The notes under the pieces are model-generated. The model searched no databases and was not told the origin of the DNA. It worked only from the letters and a program-made list of their open reading frames with translations. The position numbers and the translations under genes were made by a program. DNA of 27,863 nucleotides. Source: Chara braunii. Its lineage: Eukaryota > Streptophyta > Charophyceae > Charales > Characeae. Where the stretch lies: assembly GCA_003427395.1 (NCBI GenBank), contig BFEA01000098.1, positions 573,990 through 601,852 of the forward strand, written 5' to 3'. The first letter of the stretch is position 1; each line of letters starts with the position of its first letter. Shown here in pieces: positions 9,851 to 18,695 of the stretch.

Positions 9851-10006
9851 ATCTTTCACTCCATGTCTCTCAAACTCTTTCTCGGCCACTAACTTATATA
9901 GGCGTGAGCTCTCAAGTGCCGCGATCTCTAGGGGCATACTGTGGAGGAGGTCAGCATGGCGTCCCAAGATGAGGAGGTGTGAGGGAAGCAGTCGATGATT
10001 TTGGAG
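9851..10006 (-). CDS. Candidate internal exon of an unrecognised minus-strand gene
   Basis: On the minus strand, ...gatgcacacaccag is followed by a 156-bp open stretch that ends gaaagat before gtgagttc, a consensus 5' splice site. Both sides are phase 0 (52 codons exactly). The peptide looks like a folded protein, not low-complexity: HRLLPSHLLILGRHADLLHS, then PLEIAALESSRLYKLVAEKE and FERHGVKD, rich in amphipathic helix pattern with balanced charges. I do not recognise the family and found no flanking exon. The frame runs about 4 codons upstream of the acceptor before TGA, which fits an exon boundary there. It could be chance, or a fragment of an old element. Confidence 0.4.
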
Positions 10007-10009
10007 CTG

Positions 10010-10597
10010 GTGTGTGCATCACATTCCCAGACTTCTCCTGATGAGTCTCACGATATCCGGTCAGCCCTAGCACAGGCAAAAGTGTTCAAGACATGTGCAG
10101 TGCACTCGTTCCCGCCAATTCTATATGGCTTTAGTACAGCCAAGCACCATAGCCAGGAAGGTCATCCACTAAAACCAGGAGCCTCCCTGGGCCATGCTTG
10201 CTCTCCCTCCTCCATCACATTGCCCCTAGAGAGTTGGGCGGGCAGTGCCCTTGCAGATGCTCGAGAATAACTGAGACACCCGGCCGAGCTCCTTCTCCGC
10301 CTAAATGCTAGTACCGTAGGCTTCTGGGAGGTACCCAGCCTCCCTCCAGCAATCTACCCGCTCTGCCTCACCTACCGCACTTTTTTTCTTTGACTACTGC
10401 CTTCCAGGTTCAGACATACCTTATGCATTACTATGAAAGGACACCTCCATCCATTACTCGGAATGACATGCAACAGGGGGCGCTGGTTCAGTCCTAGACC
10501 AGACTTGGTCTAGAACTTTCATACTGGGAATGGCCCGCCAAGCGCCAGCCGGTGGGAGAGACTTGCCCGAATCTCCCTACAACAATTTGGTCACACG
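10010..10597. other. No gene recognised
   Basis: Mixed-composition sequence with short ORFs that lack protein-like character or splice context. No repeat stands out until the foldback units that begin at 10598. Confidence 0.5.
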
Positions 10598-10780
10598 CCG
10601 TCCGCGGACCTACCAGCCTGACGGCTCAGATTGCCCCGCGATCTTAAGATTTTAAGATCGTGCGGCGATCCAGGCCGTTCGCGGTCCTACTGTCCCGACG
10701 GCCTGGATTGCCCTGCGATCTTAGAACTTTAACATCGCAGGGCAATCAGGGCCATCGGGCCCACGAACGGCCTGGTTCGC
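10598..10780. repeat. Two tandem foldback units of about 77 bp plus an inverted end
   Basis: Unit 1 (10598-10674) and unit 2 (10675 to about 10753) share ccgt.cgcgg.cctac, ctgacggc or ccgacggc, gattgccc.gcgatctta, and an inverted gatcg.gcggcgatc or catcgcagggcaatc. Each unit can fold on itself: gattgccctgcgatctta faces catcgcagggcaatc in unit 2. A further inverted match, ccaggccgttcg (10670) against cgaacggcctgg (10763), closes the array. Confidence 0.8.
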
Positions 10781-11067
10781 CGCACAATGTTTGGACTACT
10801 GGGACGGCCCTGTGTTTTCCTTTCGTGGAGGGCCAGGGCGCGTTTTGGGCCATTGCTGCCAGGCACGGGGAGAAACCAGTTCCATGCGGGACGGTCTCCT
10901 CTTGGGCTCAGTGGTCCCCCCCCCCCCCTCGTATCTTTGGCGGCGCACAGCACGCACTCACGCGAACACCCGCCCCTCCACTCGAACAAGCACATGCACG
11001 CACACACGCACAAGTACGAACACATGCATGCATGCAAATGCACCATGGGCAGACTGTCGGGGTTCAA
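10781..11067. other. No gene; C-run and CA-rich segment
   Basis: Contains a run of C (about 10917-10927) and a cac/gca-rich stretch (10935-11045) with acatgcatgcatgcaaatgc. ORFs here lack conserved features. Confidence 0.5.
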
Positions 11068-11103
11068 CCTCCTGATGAGTTGGCGAAAGTCCAACAGAAC
11101 AGT
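11068..11103 (-). repeat. Dispersed microsatellite-associated repeat (36 bp), minus orientation
   Basis: The reverse complement reads actgttctgttggactttcg then ccaactcatcaggagg. It matches 12305-12340 and 23342-23377, and partly 20708-20721 and 22346-22368. A neighbouring gactgtgccag segment (rc of 11102-11114) also recurs near 23416. A GA tract follows 60 bp downstream. Confidence 0.8.
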
Positions 11104-11159
11104 CTGGCACAGTCATGCTTTTTTCGTGGGGTTCACATGAACTGTGGGTGGGCGCGCGC

Positions 11160-11161
<2 letters not shown>

Positions 11162-11231
<70 letters not shown>
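11162..11231. repeat. (GA)n microsatellite, about 70 bp
   Basis: Pure GA dinucleotides. Arg-Glu or Ser-Leu ORFs through it are artefacts. Confidence 0.98.
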
Positions 11232-11234
<3 letters not shown>

Positions 11235-11374
11235 CCCAAGCACCCAACCATGGCGACGCTGACTGATGAAAATGAGGTTGAAGATGCGGATGAAGATGAA
11301 AGATAAGAAGTAAGAAGAACTATTTGCAAGGACAAGGTGAGATGATAGTGGCGTGGGGAAAAGGGGCCGAAACA

Positions 11375-11760
11375 GGCTATGGTGGTTTTGTTTTTCTTTC
11401 CGACTCACTCTGATTGCGAAAGGGAGACGAAACGGCATGAAGGGGAGGACGAGGCTATGGTGGTTTTGTTTTTCTTTCCTATTCACTCTGATCGTGAAAG
11501 GGATACAGAGCGGCATGGAGGGGAGGACGAGGAAGAGGAAGAGGAACACGAGGAGGAGGAGAAAAAGGATGGCGAAAGCCTAAGAGAGAGGGAGGGTAGG
11601 GAGGCAGAAAGAGATGGAGCTGGAGGAGAAGGGGGAGGAGAGGACAACGGGGAAGTACGAGAAGAGGGGAAAGTACAGAGGAGGGAAAGGAGGGAGAAGA
11701 GGAAAAGTTACGGGGAAAGTCGAAGGGGTGCCGGGGGAAAGCTAGGCGTAAGTCGCCAAA
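11375..11760. repeat. 78-bp tandem duplication followed by purine-rich sequence
   Basis: ggctatggtggttttgtttt begins at 11375 and again at 11453. Both units contain tcactctgat, cgaaaggg or gtgaaaggg, and ggcatg.aggggaggacga. The unit is 26 codons long, so a frame stays open, but the predicted peptide is not protein-like. From about 11530 to 11720 the sequence becomes gaggaagagg-type purine repeats. Confidence 0.85.
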
Positions 11761-12304
11761 AGGGGGTTGGAGGTTTAAGGCGCGAAGTCAGGCACGTGGT
11801 TAGGATACGAGGCACGAAATCGTGCTTTCATTTTTTATTTTTTTTATTTTTTTGTGTGTGTGTCCAATATATCCCATGTCGTACTCGCCATGCACCCCAT
11901 GGAACCCATGGTACACCCCGCCCTGCGGCAACCAAACTAACACTGTATGCTGCCACTCTACTAAGTCTCTGGAGCTACCTCGTACAAACGTGGTTATCCA
12001 TGACCAGCTTTCCGAAGTGCCAACAGAAGGCATGGGAGAGGCAGGAGGGCAGACAACGTGCAAGCCCACCAGCAGGCAAAGTCCCAAAAGGATGCCAAGA
12101 CCAGGCAGATAAGAAAAGCATCAGAGCAAAGCAAGCAAAAGGACATCAAGGCACAGGCTGGAGGGCACGGGGGAGGCGGAAGGGCATACAACATGCAAGA
12201 ACACAAAACAGGCACACAAGCACACCAAGGCAGGCAAACCGAAAAAAAAAACAAGTCCCAAGAAAGTCAAAGGACCGAAAAAAATAAAAACTGATGATAA
12301 CAAG
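11761..12304. other. No gene; degenerate CAAGG/CAGGCA-rich sequence
   Basis: A T-rich patch (11826-11865) precedes a stretch with loose internal repeats (gaggcaggagggcagacaac near 12035 against gaggcggaagggcatacaac near 12174). Long + ORFs here are A-rich and repetitive, and no protein family is visible. Confidence 0.5.
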
Positions 12305-12340
12305 ATTGTTTCGTCGGAGCTGCACCGACTCATCAGGAGG
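12305..12340 (+). repeat. Dispersed microsatellite-associated repeat, plus copy
   Basis: attgtttcgtcggagctgca followed by ccgactcatcaggagg, then ctgaaccc. Same family as 11068-11103 (whose reverse complement also continues into ttgaacccc) and 23342-23377. Confidence 0.8.
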
Positions 12341-12479
12341 CTGAACCCTCGGCAATCTGCAGAATCTCTGCAGAATCTCTGTATTTGATGGTTTGGGGCA
12401 TGAACCCTTTGACCCATGTTGAAGGCAGACTGTCCCCAAGCGGGACATAGCAGCAGGCAGCAACCCTGCGGAGCACCAG

Positions 12480-12840
12480 GCAACGCAGCAGAGGCAGCCC
12501 AACCACTTATCACCAAAGACAACTGCGAGGAACGACAGGACACGCGGACGAGCAGCTCGGCAACGGTGCGGTGAAGCGGAAGGCAACATCAGCAAGGCGA
12601 CCAGATTACAAGGCACTCAAGCAAGTAAAGGACGCAGAAGGCCAACAGGGCAAGCAGACGAGCAGCTCAGCAACCGTGCAGTGAAGCACAAGGCATCACC
12701 AACAAGGCAACCAAACTACAAGGCATGCAAGCAAAGGACACTGAAGGCCGACAGGGCACACGGACAAGCAGCTCAGCAACCGTGCAGTGAAGCGCGAGGC
12801 ACCACCAAAAGGCCACCAGACCACAAGGCACGAGAGAAAA
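12480..12840. repeat. Minisatellite, about 3 units of 106-110 bp
   Basis: Units start with agcagctc(a/g)gcaac(c/g)gtgc at 12551, 12661 and 12767, and run through agtgaagc, aaggca.caccaacaaggc, ctacaaggcatgcaagcaaa and gaaggccgacagggcacacg. A partial unit precedes 12551 and a decayed one follows. Confidence 0.88.
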
Positions 12841-13245
12841 AAAAGACACGGGAGGCACAGCCCGCGGATAGGCGGCAAGGCAGCAGAGCAGTGAGGACGA
12901 CCTGCGAAGCAAGCTGCATGGGCAGCAAGGCAGCGGCAGAGCGCAGACAAGACAGTCTATGCATCAAACACGGAGCAAAGCAGCACATGACCTACTCACA
13001 TCATGATTGAACCCCGCAGACTGTTGGTTCCCACCACCGCTGAGCCAGGGAGACACTCCGACAACCATCCGTCATCAACGACAGGCAACACAGACATCCC
13101 GAACTGAGCGGCCCCCCCTAAGAGTGCAGTTGGCACTCCAAACGAGGAACCACCGACTGTTTGGCACTGCTAGAGGGTGCTCGGCTAGAGACACAAAAAG
13201 TACTTAGAAAAATGAGAAAGAGGAAAAACAAACATAACTAAAACT

Positions 13246-13248
<3 letters not shown>
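12841..13248. other. No gene recognised
   Basis: Continues the gcaaggcag-rich composition to about 12990, then ordinary sequence. No protein-like ORF, RNA gene or strong repeat seen. Confidence 0.5.

Positions 13249-13341
<93 letters not shown>
13249..13341. repeat. Compound (TG)n(AG)n microsatellite
   Basis: TG dinucleotides to 13286, then AG dinucleotides to 13341. The same order on the + strand recurs at 13461-13520, 23235-23314 and 23480-23628. Confidence 0.98.
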
Positions 13342-13344
<3 letters not shown>

Positions 13345-13459
13345 GGCGCCGAGGAAGGGGGTAGGGCTGTGGGGAAGAGGAAGGGGCCCTGGGGCATTGA
13401 AGGCTCAAAGCGATTTCACTTTCCTTTTTTATTTATTTTTTCTTTTCGCTGTATGTTTC

Positions 13460-13460
<1 letters not shown>

Positions 13461-13510
<50 letters not shown>

Positions 13511-13520
13511 TAGAGAGAGT
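13461..13520. repeat. Compound (GT)n(GA)n microsatellite
   Basis: GT dinucleotides to 13497, followed by a short GA run interrupted by gatagag. Confidence 0.97.
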
Positions 13521-13727
13521 TTGCATCCGTCGGTTGCCTCCACCTTTTTACTGCATCACCTGTCGCGTTTGTTTTTGCGAGCGAAGCCGCAACAGGTCAT
13601 CTAGTGAAAGTCTGAAGTTACTATAAAGTAGAGTAGTATAAACGTGTAGATGGCATGTCCTGTGTGCTCCCTGTGCCCCTGTTTGTTACCTGCGTTATGC
13701 TTTCTGTTGCTGCTTTCGTTATTTTAG

Positions 13728-14876
13728 AAGGCAGCTATGTGTGGTGTCGACTCAAATTTTGATAACTTGACATGTGAAGGTGGAATTTGTGATGTGTGTT
13801 TTTTGTTGGATGGATGTTTCCACTGGCTCCATGGAAACAGGTCATCAGAAAAGCAATGCAGGTTGCCTGCCGGCAGTTCTCAGAGAGTGCTACAGAATGG
13901 TGAGAGTGCAGGCAAGCAGAGATGGAGAGCAGAAGAGCACTTTGCTGGAGCTGAGAATGCAACTGCCACAGTTCAGCTTGACTATGCTGGGAGAAGCCCA
14001 TCCAAGCTAGATGCGCAAAGGTTCGTTGTAGCCACAGCGCATAGTAATCGTGATGAAAACATTTGTGGGAGTTTGAGTCACACGATGGACAGTCCGGCGA
14101 AGAGCTCGAATGGTCTATGTGCCCTTCCTTACCGCTCTTCAGAGCACAACAGGTGCATCGACTATGGAACCGCCGTGTGTGATAGCAACGCCGAGCACGC
14201 ACACAGGCTTGAGGGATCTGATGCTGCTGCTGCTGAGGTGATAAGGCTGCCGGCGGTGGGCGTCTCTGAGACTGTGGGTGCTGAGCCTGGCCATTACGAG
14301 GTCAATCGTGTAGCAATGGGGCAAACCGTTCCCGCCAATCCAAGTAAGGCAGGGGCCAAAGCAGCAGACGCTTGCAGCCCGAGAAAGATGCGGAGGCTCT
14401 GCAACTCGAGTAGTTCGGCAGATGGCGATGACAGTGAGGTGAGTGCAGCCAGGCGCAGCATGTCCAAGCGAAGACGATGGACGATCAGTGATGGTCATTG
14501 GTGTGGTGATGTCTCGTCTTTCCTCGAAGGAAGAAGTCTAAACTCTATAGATGGTGCGGAATCTAAACTAGTGAAGCGTCGGCCACAAGGAGCCACGGAG
14601 GAGGAAGGGGTTCGCAAGAGCCATTACCCGAGCTGTGCCAGCGCTGACGAGGGCAGGTTTGAGCTGTCCGTGGGATGTGCAACGAAAGGAGGAAAGGTGG
14701 ATGGCCTTATCACACCGTTGAAAGATATACACACTGCTGGAGAGACAGGACGAAGGAGGGTAACCCGCGGTCGGTGTGCCACTTGCAATCAGTTGATATC
14801 CACGGGTGAAGATGATGGGCCAGACACTGCGTGCAGCAAAGATCCCATAACTTCTCCTGGTAAAGGTAACAGATAG
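13728..14876 (+). CDS. Coding-like exon, disordered Ser/Lys/Arg-rich protein; possibly MYB4R-like C-terminal part
   Basis: An open frame of about 380 codons follows the pyrimidine-rich 3' splice site cgttattttag (AG at 13726-13727), with AAG-GCA-GCT before the first ATG at 13737. Composition resembles the tail of the long exon: Ser runs (NSSSSADGDDSE), basic clusters (RRSMSKRRRW, KLVKRRPQG, GRRRVTRGR), no transmembrane segment and no known domain. A C-x2-C pair (RCATCNQL) lies near the end. It ends at TAG 14874-14876, or earlier by splicing at gtaaag (14860) or gtaaca (14866), both phase 1. If joined to the long exon, the phase-0 acceptors at 13728 or 13731 fit a donor at 8890 (phase 0) but not the better-looking donor at 8946 (phase 2). 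A missing exon or a separate gene starting at 13737 is therefore also possible. Confidence 0.55.
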   Translation, partial: KAAMCGVDSNFDNLTCEGGICDVCFLLDGCFHWLHGNRSSEKQCRLPAGSSQRVLQNGESAGKQRWRAEEHFAGAENATATVQLDYAGRSPSKLDAQRFVVATAHSNRDENICGSLSHTMDSPAKSSNGLCALPYRSSEHNRCIDYGTAVCDSNAEHAHRLEGSDAAAAEVIRLPAVGVSETVGAEPGHYEVNRVAMGQTVPANPSKAGAKAADACSPRKMRRLCNSSSSADGDDSEVSAARRSMSKRRRWTISDGHWCGDVSSFLEGRSLNSIDGAESKLVKRRPQGATEEEGVRKSHYPSCASADEGRFELSVGCATKGGKVDGLITPLKDIHTAGETGRRRVTRGRCATCNQLISTGEDDGPDTACSKDPITSPGKGNR

Positions 14877-14959
14877 GACACTGATTTTGTGCGAAACAAG
14901 GCAAGTGAGGCGATTTTGTGCGAAACGAGGAAAGTGAGGCGATTTTGGGAGAGGGTGTG

Positions 14960-15235
14960 AAGGACAGGTTTGAGCTGTCCATTGATTGGATGTGCAATGA
15001 AGGGGAAGGTGGATGGTAGGGCTGCAAAAATGTAAGGTATAAAGCGGGGCCATATCGCAACGTCAAACGATGTACACAGTGCTGGAGCGAAGGCAAAAAG
15101 ATGGGGAACCGCCCCGCGATCAGTCTTTCGCTGGCAGGTATTTGACAGCCACCGGTGGCAGCGATGTGCCCGAAGACTGCGTGTAGCAAAAAGCTTCGAA
15201 GACTCTGCAGCCAAGTAAGGGTGACGAACAGCGGG
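14960..15235 (+). pseudogene. Decayed duplicate of the 3' part of the preceding exon
   Basis: Matches 14645-14880 in the same order: caggtttgagctgtcc, gatgtgcaa.gaa, ggaaggtggatgg, gatgtacacagtgctggag, then cccgcgatc against cccgcggtc, cactgcgtg.agcaaa against gactgcgtgtagcaaa, and the end caagtaagggtgacgaacag against ggtaaaggtaacagatag. Stop codons and indels break the frame. From 15235 to 15459 there is no gene, only a short direct repeat (tctttgttcc, then ccttctggtcc, near 15240-15290 and 15351-15378). Confidence 0.7.
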
Positions 15236-15459
15236 ACACATCTTTGTTCCTATCCTTCGGTTATGTTATCTTTGGTCCCGACCTTCTGGTCCTGCACGGA
15301 AAGAGGAGAGGGCAAGAAGTGTTCTGTTCTCAGGAGAGGGTATGAGCTGTGCATCTTTGTTCCGAACCTTCTGGTCCGTTCTTGCCTTCGTACTGTCAGC
15401 AAAGTGTTGCGAAGCAGGGGAACGCCAACAAGGACTCTCTCTGGGTCTATAGAAATTAG

Positions 15460-15873
15460 GTGAAAGGATCAAGTGGTCAGTGCAGAGGTTGCTGGCATGG
15501 CACAGTGATAGGCTGGAAAGAAAACCGACTGCCAGTTGAGATCTCGACTACGAGCCTCGTCTTAAATGATGACGTCAAGAGCTGCAATTTGTTTGGAGAA
15601 TGTGCCGCATCGCCCTTGTGTGGAGAATTTGCCGCATCGCCCCGCCAGTGCACATATGACCACTGCTACGACGAAACTGGTCCTTTGCAGCACCAGGAGG
15701 TGGTCCCCTGCCAGGAGGTGGTCCTCTACCAGGAGGTGGTCCCCTACCAGGAGGTGGTCCCCTACCAGGAGGTAGTCAACAGCAATGGAATGCCAAAACA
15801 CATGATTGCCTATTATGGAGGGGTTGCCTTCCACAACTCAAGGGTTGCCAGCAGACAGATTGGAGGCCTCTGA
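15460..15873 (+). CDS. Uncertain ORF containing an 18-bp minisatellite
   Basis: Open frame of 138 codons after a possible 3' splice site (gaaattag at 15452-15459). It has no recognisable domain. Positions 15691-15780 hold five copies of an 18-bp unit (ccaggaggtggtcccctac), which translate to repeated Y-Q-E-V-V-P. A repeat divisible by three keeps the frame open without selection, so the ORF may be accidental. It might be another exon of the gene at 13728, but no donor/acceptor pair with matching phase was found. Confidence 0.25.
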   Translation: MKGSSGQCRGCWHGTVIGWKENRLPVEISTTSLVLNDDVKSCNLFGECAASPLCGEFAASPRQCTYDHCYDETGPLQHQEVVPCQEVVLYQEVVPYQEVVPYQEVVNSNGMPKHMIAYYGGVAFHNSRVASRQIGGL

Positions 15874-16760
15874 AGAGTTGTTGTGCAGCGATTGGGTGCC
15901 GAAGGCGGCGAAGGGGGGAGTCGATGAAGTGCTGCGATGGCAGTGAACGAGGTGCGGGAGCATCCGCAAAAACGTTTTTGCTTCGTGCACAGGCAACAGC
16001 GATGGTTGCAAGCGGAGCTCCGGGTTTTGCCCCATGTTGCTGTATGATTGAGATGGGCAGCCTCGTGAGAAAGAGACGAGAATTTGGAAATGCACTTGTC
16101 ACCAACAAGGCGAGCAATCTCAAGTCAGGTGTGTCTGCTGCTGAGGAGGCGGTTTCTGGCAGGGAGCGGTCTGGATGCCTTTCCGTCTCATTAAGGAAAC
16201 AAGAACCGGAAGTTTTGAAACTGGTTGAATGGTTGTGGACAATGTGGAGCGATGGAGAGTAAGAGGGATGGCTGGGCTACCTCGTCAAATTGTGGGACAG
16301 AGTTGGCACTAAAGTGACTAAACGTTTTTTAGCGAACTTTTGAACTATGAAGTGCTCCGAGCCTCGCGCATTTGTACAGTTGTGGTGGGAATTGTCTGTC
16401 TGATATATGAGTTTTACGATGGCACCGGAAGCAGAAATGGCGTGAAACTGTTAAGAGTCTTGAAGAGGAAGGGCGTCCCCGTGGTGAGAACTGAAGGCAT
16501 CACAGAGTTGATGGTGCTCGGCTCTAGAATAGAATGCCGCGATGGCGCTGCATGCTGCTGCTCGAGGGGCATTTGGAAAATTGGCATTGACATGGATGCC
16601 CTTTCGGGAAGATGACGGCTGTCTGATTCCTTCCTTCTGATTGCATCTTCATGTATGAGACAAAAGCTGAGATCAATCAAAGATACATCATTTAGGAATT
16701 CAATAGGGTGAATGCACTATGGTGGCATCAGAAAAGTGGGTAGGTGGGTGTATTCATACG
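15874..16760. other. No supported gene; one ORF with a plausible acceptor
   Basis: A frame open to 16262 follows a decent 3' splice site (tttttgcttcgtgcacag, near 15988) and encodes an unremarkable Ala/Ser/Gly/Arg-rich peptide ending KLVEWLWTMWSDGE. It has no recognisable family and could be a terminal exon of the preceding gene or chance. The rest (16263-16760) shows nothing I can support. Confidence 0.35.
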
Positions 16761-16801
16761 CGGAGAGAGAAAGAGCGAGCGAACGAGCAAGCGAGAGTGA
16801 G

Positions 16802-16805
<4 letters not shown>

Positions 16806-16850
<45 letters not shown>

Positions 16851-16879
16851 NNNNNNNNNNNNNNNNNNNNNNNNNNNNN

Positions 16880-16967
<88 letters not shown>
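16806..16967. repeat. (GA)n microsatellite interrupted by an assembly gap
   Basis: GA dinucleotides on both sides of the N run. The upstream edge is degenerate (gagcgagcgaacgagcaagc). True length is unknown because of the gap. Confidence 0.97.
16851..16879. other. Assembly gap, 29 N
   Basis: A run of 29 undetermined bases inside the GA tract. The size may be an estimate. Confidence 1.
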
Positions 16968-16971
<4 letters not shown>

Positions 16972-17629
16972 GACTCGAGAAGGGTAATATTGAGAATTAT
17001 CATCAGAGCGTTGTGGTCGGCTGGAAATGGAGGGGACTGACACGGAACATGGGCGACAATGGAAGGGCATTGACTCCGACCTTGGTTTGCTGTGATGCAG
17101 TCGTTGCTACTTTATGATGGTCGACATGGACTGAATGCTAATGATGGTTTCCAGCTGGAGGTGTTCGTGAGATAGGAAAAAAGTGCTCAGATGTTTATCT
17201 GACATAAAAAATTTTGCACGATGTCACGATGTGTGAATGTTTTTGGCCGAGCGGTTATTGGTGCCGTTTAGGATAGATGCAGGAAGGCTCCTGAGTCCTG
17301 ATTGGTTGGGGTAATGGACTTTTGAGGTAGCACATTTAGGAGGAGCAGTAGTGGTGATGGGGAATAAGATTGACTGGAAGAAACGGCCGAAGGAAGAGGA
17401 GGAGGAGGCATGCTGCGAGCCGGCGGCGTGGTGGTGGTCCAATTTTTTTATGTTTTTTTTCGTGTGGAACCGTAGCAGGATGACGATACGTCGTTGATGA
17501 GGTTTGTCGAATGACGGCAGATTGTCTACCAGAAAAGATGTGTCGAACCACGATTTGTCTTTCGACGAGATTTGTCGGAAGAGTCAAGTTTTTTTGTCTT
17601 GTTCTTTTTTGGTGTTTTCTGTCATCGAA
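16968..17629. other. No gene recognised
   Basis: Ordinary sequence with short ORFs only. Around 17490-17590 the motif (g/a)(a)tttgtcg recurs several times. A T-rich patch (17588-17613) leads into the U6-like copy. Confidence 0.5.
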
Positions 17630-17733
17630 AAGGAACCGTTTCTCGACTTGTGCGTGTCTCGTGCAGAGGAAATGCTAATCTCTCCTCCTCTGTATCGTTT
17701 CAATTTTAGCGGATATCTTGACGGGAAGAAGAC
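17630..17733 (-). pseudogene. U6 snRNA-derived pseudogene (diverged)
   Basis: The minus strand reads gtcttcttcccg, then atatccgctaaaattgaaac, gatacagag, an insertion of about 6-7 bases, gattagcat, ctctgca, gacacgcacaagtcgagaaa and cggttcc. This is the order of U6 snRNA from its 5' stem through the ACAGAG box and the AGC catalytic triad to the 3' end. The altered 5' stem, the insertion after ACAGAG and the lost GGCCCC rule out function. Its 5' end abuts the TTA target site of the MITE at 17737. Confidence 0.8.
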
Positions 17734-17736
17734 TTA

Positions 17737-18175
17737 GGGCGTCGTTCGACACTCCTCGGGGACGCAATTCCGAGGATTTCGTCTTCGTTCCACCCGTGCT
17801 CGGAGATGAAATCGGAAATGAAAATGTGAAAACACTCCGAGGACAAATCCTTGGGCTCCGAGGATTTCCTAGCCAAATCGTCCTCGAACTCGAAGGACCT
17901 CGCGAGGTCCTTCGAAGCCCGAGGATCCGTGTTTCACGGAGAGGAGAGGGCATGCACGTAGAGAGACGTTACAACCGAGAATTCTGATTGTGGAGGCACC
18001 CTATTGGCTGAAAGCCTGAAGCACAACTTTTTTTCTTTGTTTTTTTCTTTTTTTTTTCTGACATTGCTCCGAGGATGAGTCCTAAAAGTGGAACGAAGAT
18101 GACAAAAACCCTAAACTTTTCCGAGGATTCATCCTTGGAGCCCGAGGATGCCCCGAGGAGTGTCGAACGACGCCT
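17737..18175. mobile_element. 439-bp PIF/Harbinger-type MITE with TTA target duplication
   Basis: TTA at 17734-17736 and 18176-18178 flank the element. The left end gggcgtcgttcgacactcct, then cgggg, is repeated inverted at the right end (ccccgaggagtgtcgaacga, then cgcct), identical except for the first base. Three-base TTA duplications and GGGC-type ends are hallmarks of Tourist/Harbinger elements. The motif ctccgagga or tccgagga recurs throughout both halves, and a perfect 24-bp palindrome (centre cctcgcgagg) lies at 17891-17914. It has no coding capacity. Confidence 0.88.
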
Positions 18176-18242
18176 TTAGAAGAGAATGCAGTTTTCGATC
18201 CATGAGAGATTGGCCCCCCACATGCTGAGTTTTAAGGCAATT

Positions 18243-18454
18243 GGGGCCAGATTCCATTGGCAAACAGGACTGGAATTAAGTGTGTGAATCTGGACGATTT
18301 TGTGGAGAGGTGCAAAAAACTGCGATTGATCTGTGGAGAGGTGCAAAAAACTGCGATCGGTCTGCTTTTCTGCATCTCTGTGTGGAAGACACGTCCCGAT
18401 TCAGACACTTATTCCAATCCCCTTTGCCAGCGGGATCTGGCGGATTCTGGCCCC
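18243..18454. mobile_element. 212-bp MITE with GGGGCCAGA ends (copy A)
   Basis: The left end ggggccagattccattggca and the right end (rc ggggccagaatccgccagat, then cccgctggcaaa) are inverted repeats. Subterminal parts (ggaattaagtgtgtgaatct against the inverse of agattcagacacttattcc-like sequence) extend the fold. TT lies on both sides, but a clear target duplication was not found. It contains a tandem 30-bp repeat, tgtggagaggtgcaaaaaac then tgcgat, at about 18300-18359. Confidence 0.75.
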
Positions 18455-18493
18455 TTGGGCTACATGATTATGTAGAGGGATAGCAACGGGTAA

Positions 18494-18647
18494 AGGGCCA
18501 GATCCCACTGGCAAAGGGGATTGGAATAAGTGTCTGAATCTGGACGTGTTCCGCACAGAGATGCAGAAAATTAGATCAATCACAATTTTCCGCACCTCTC
18601 CACAAACACGTCCAGATTCACAAACTTACTACAATCCTCTTTGCCAG
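18494..18647. mobile_element. Related MITE, right end truncated (copy B)
   Basis: Starts agggccagatcccactggca, then aaggggattggaataagtgt and ctgaatctggacgtgtt. The inverted right half reads cgtccagattcacaaactta and stops at ctctttgccag. The expected terminal gatctggccc is missing, replaced by ttagaaacgg. Same family as copy A, 40 bp away. Confidence 0.75.
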
Positions 18648-18695
18648 TTAGAAACGGAGAAGAGAATCGCTCGAAATGAAAGGAGTCTAGATTCA

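Noticed and set aside
11379-12287. 302-codon ORF after the GA tract
   Set aside because: It consists of a 78-bp tandem duplication, purine repeats and a T-rich patch. No splice context or protein-like segment.
16712-17070. Arg-Glu and Ser-Leu ORFs across the gap
   Set aside because: Translations of a GA dinucleotide repeat with an N run.
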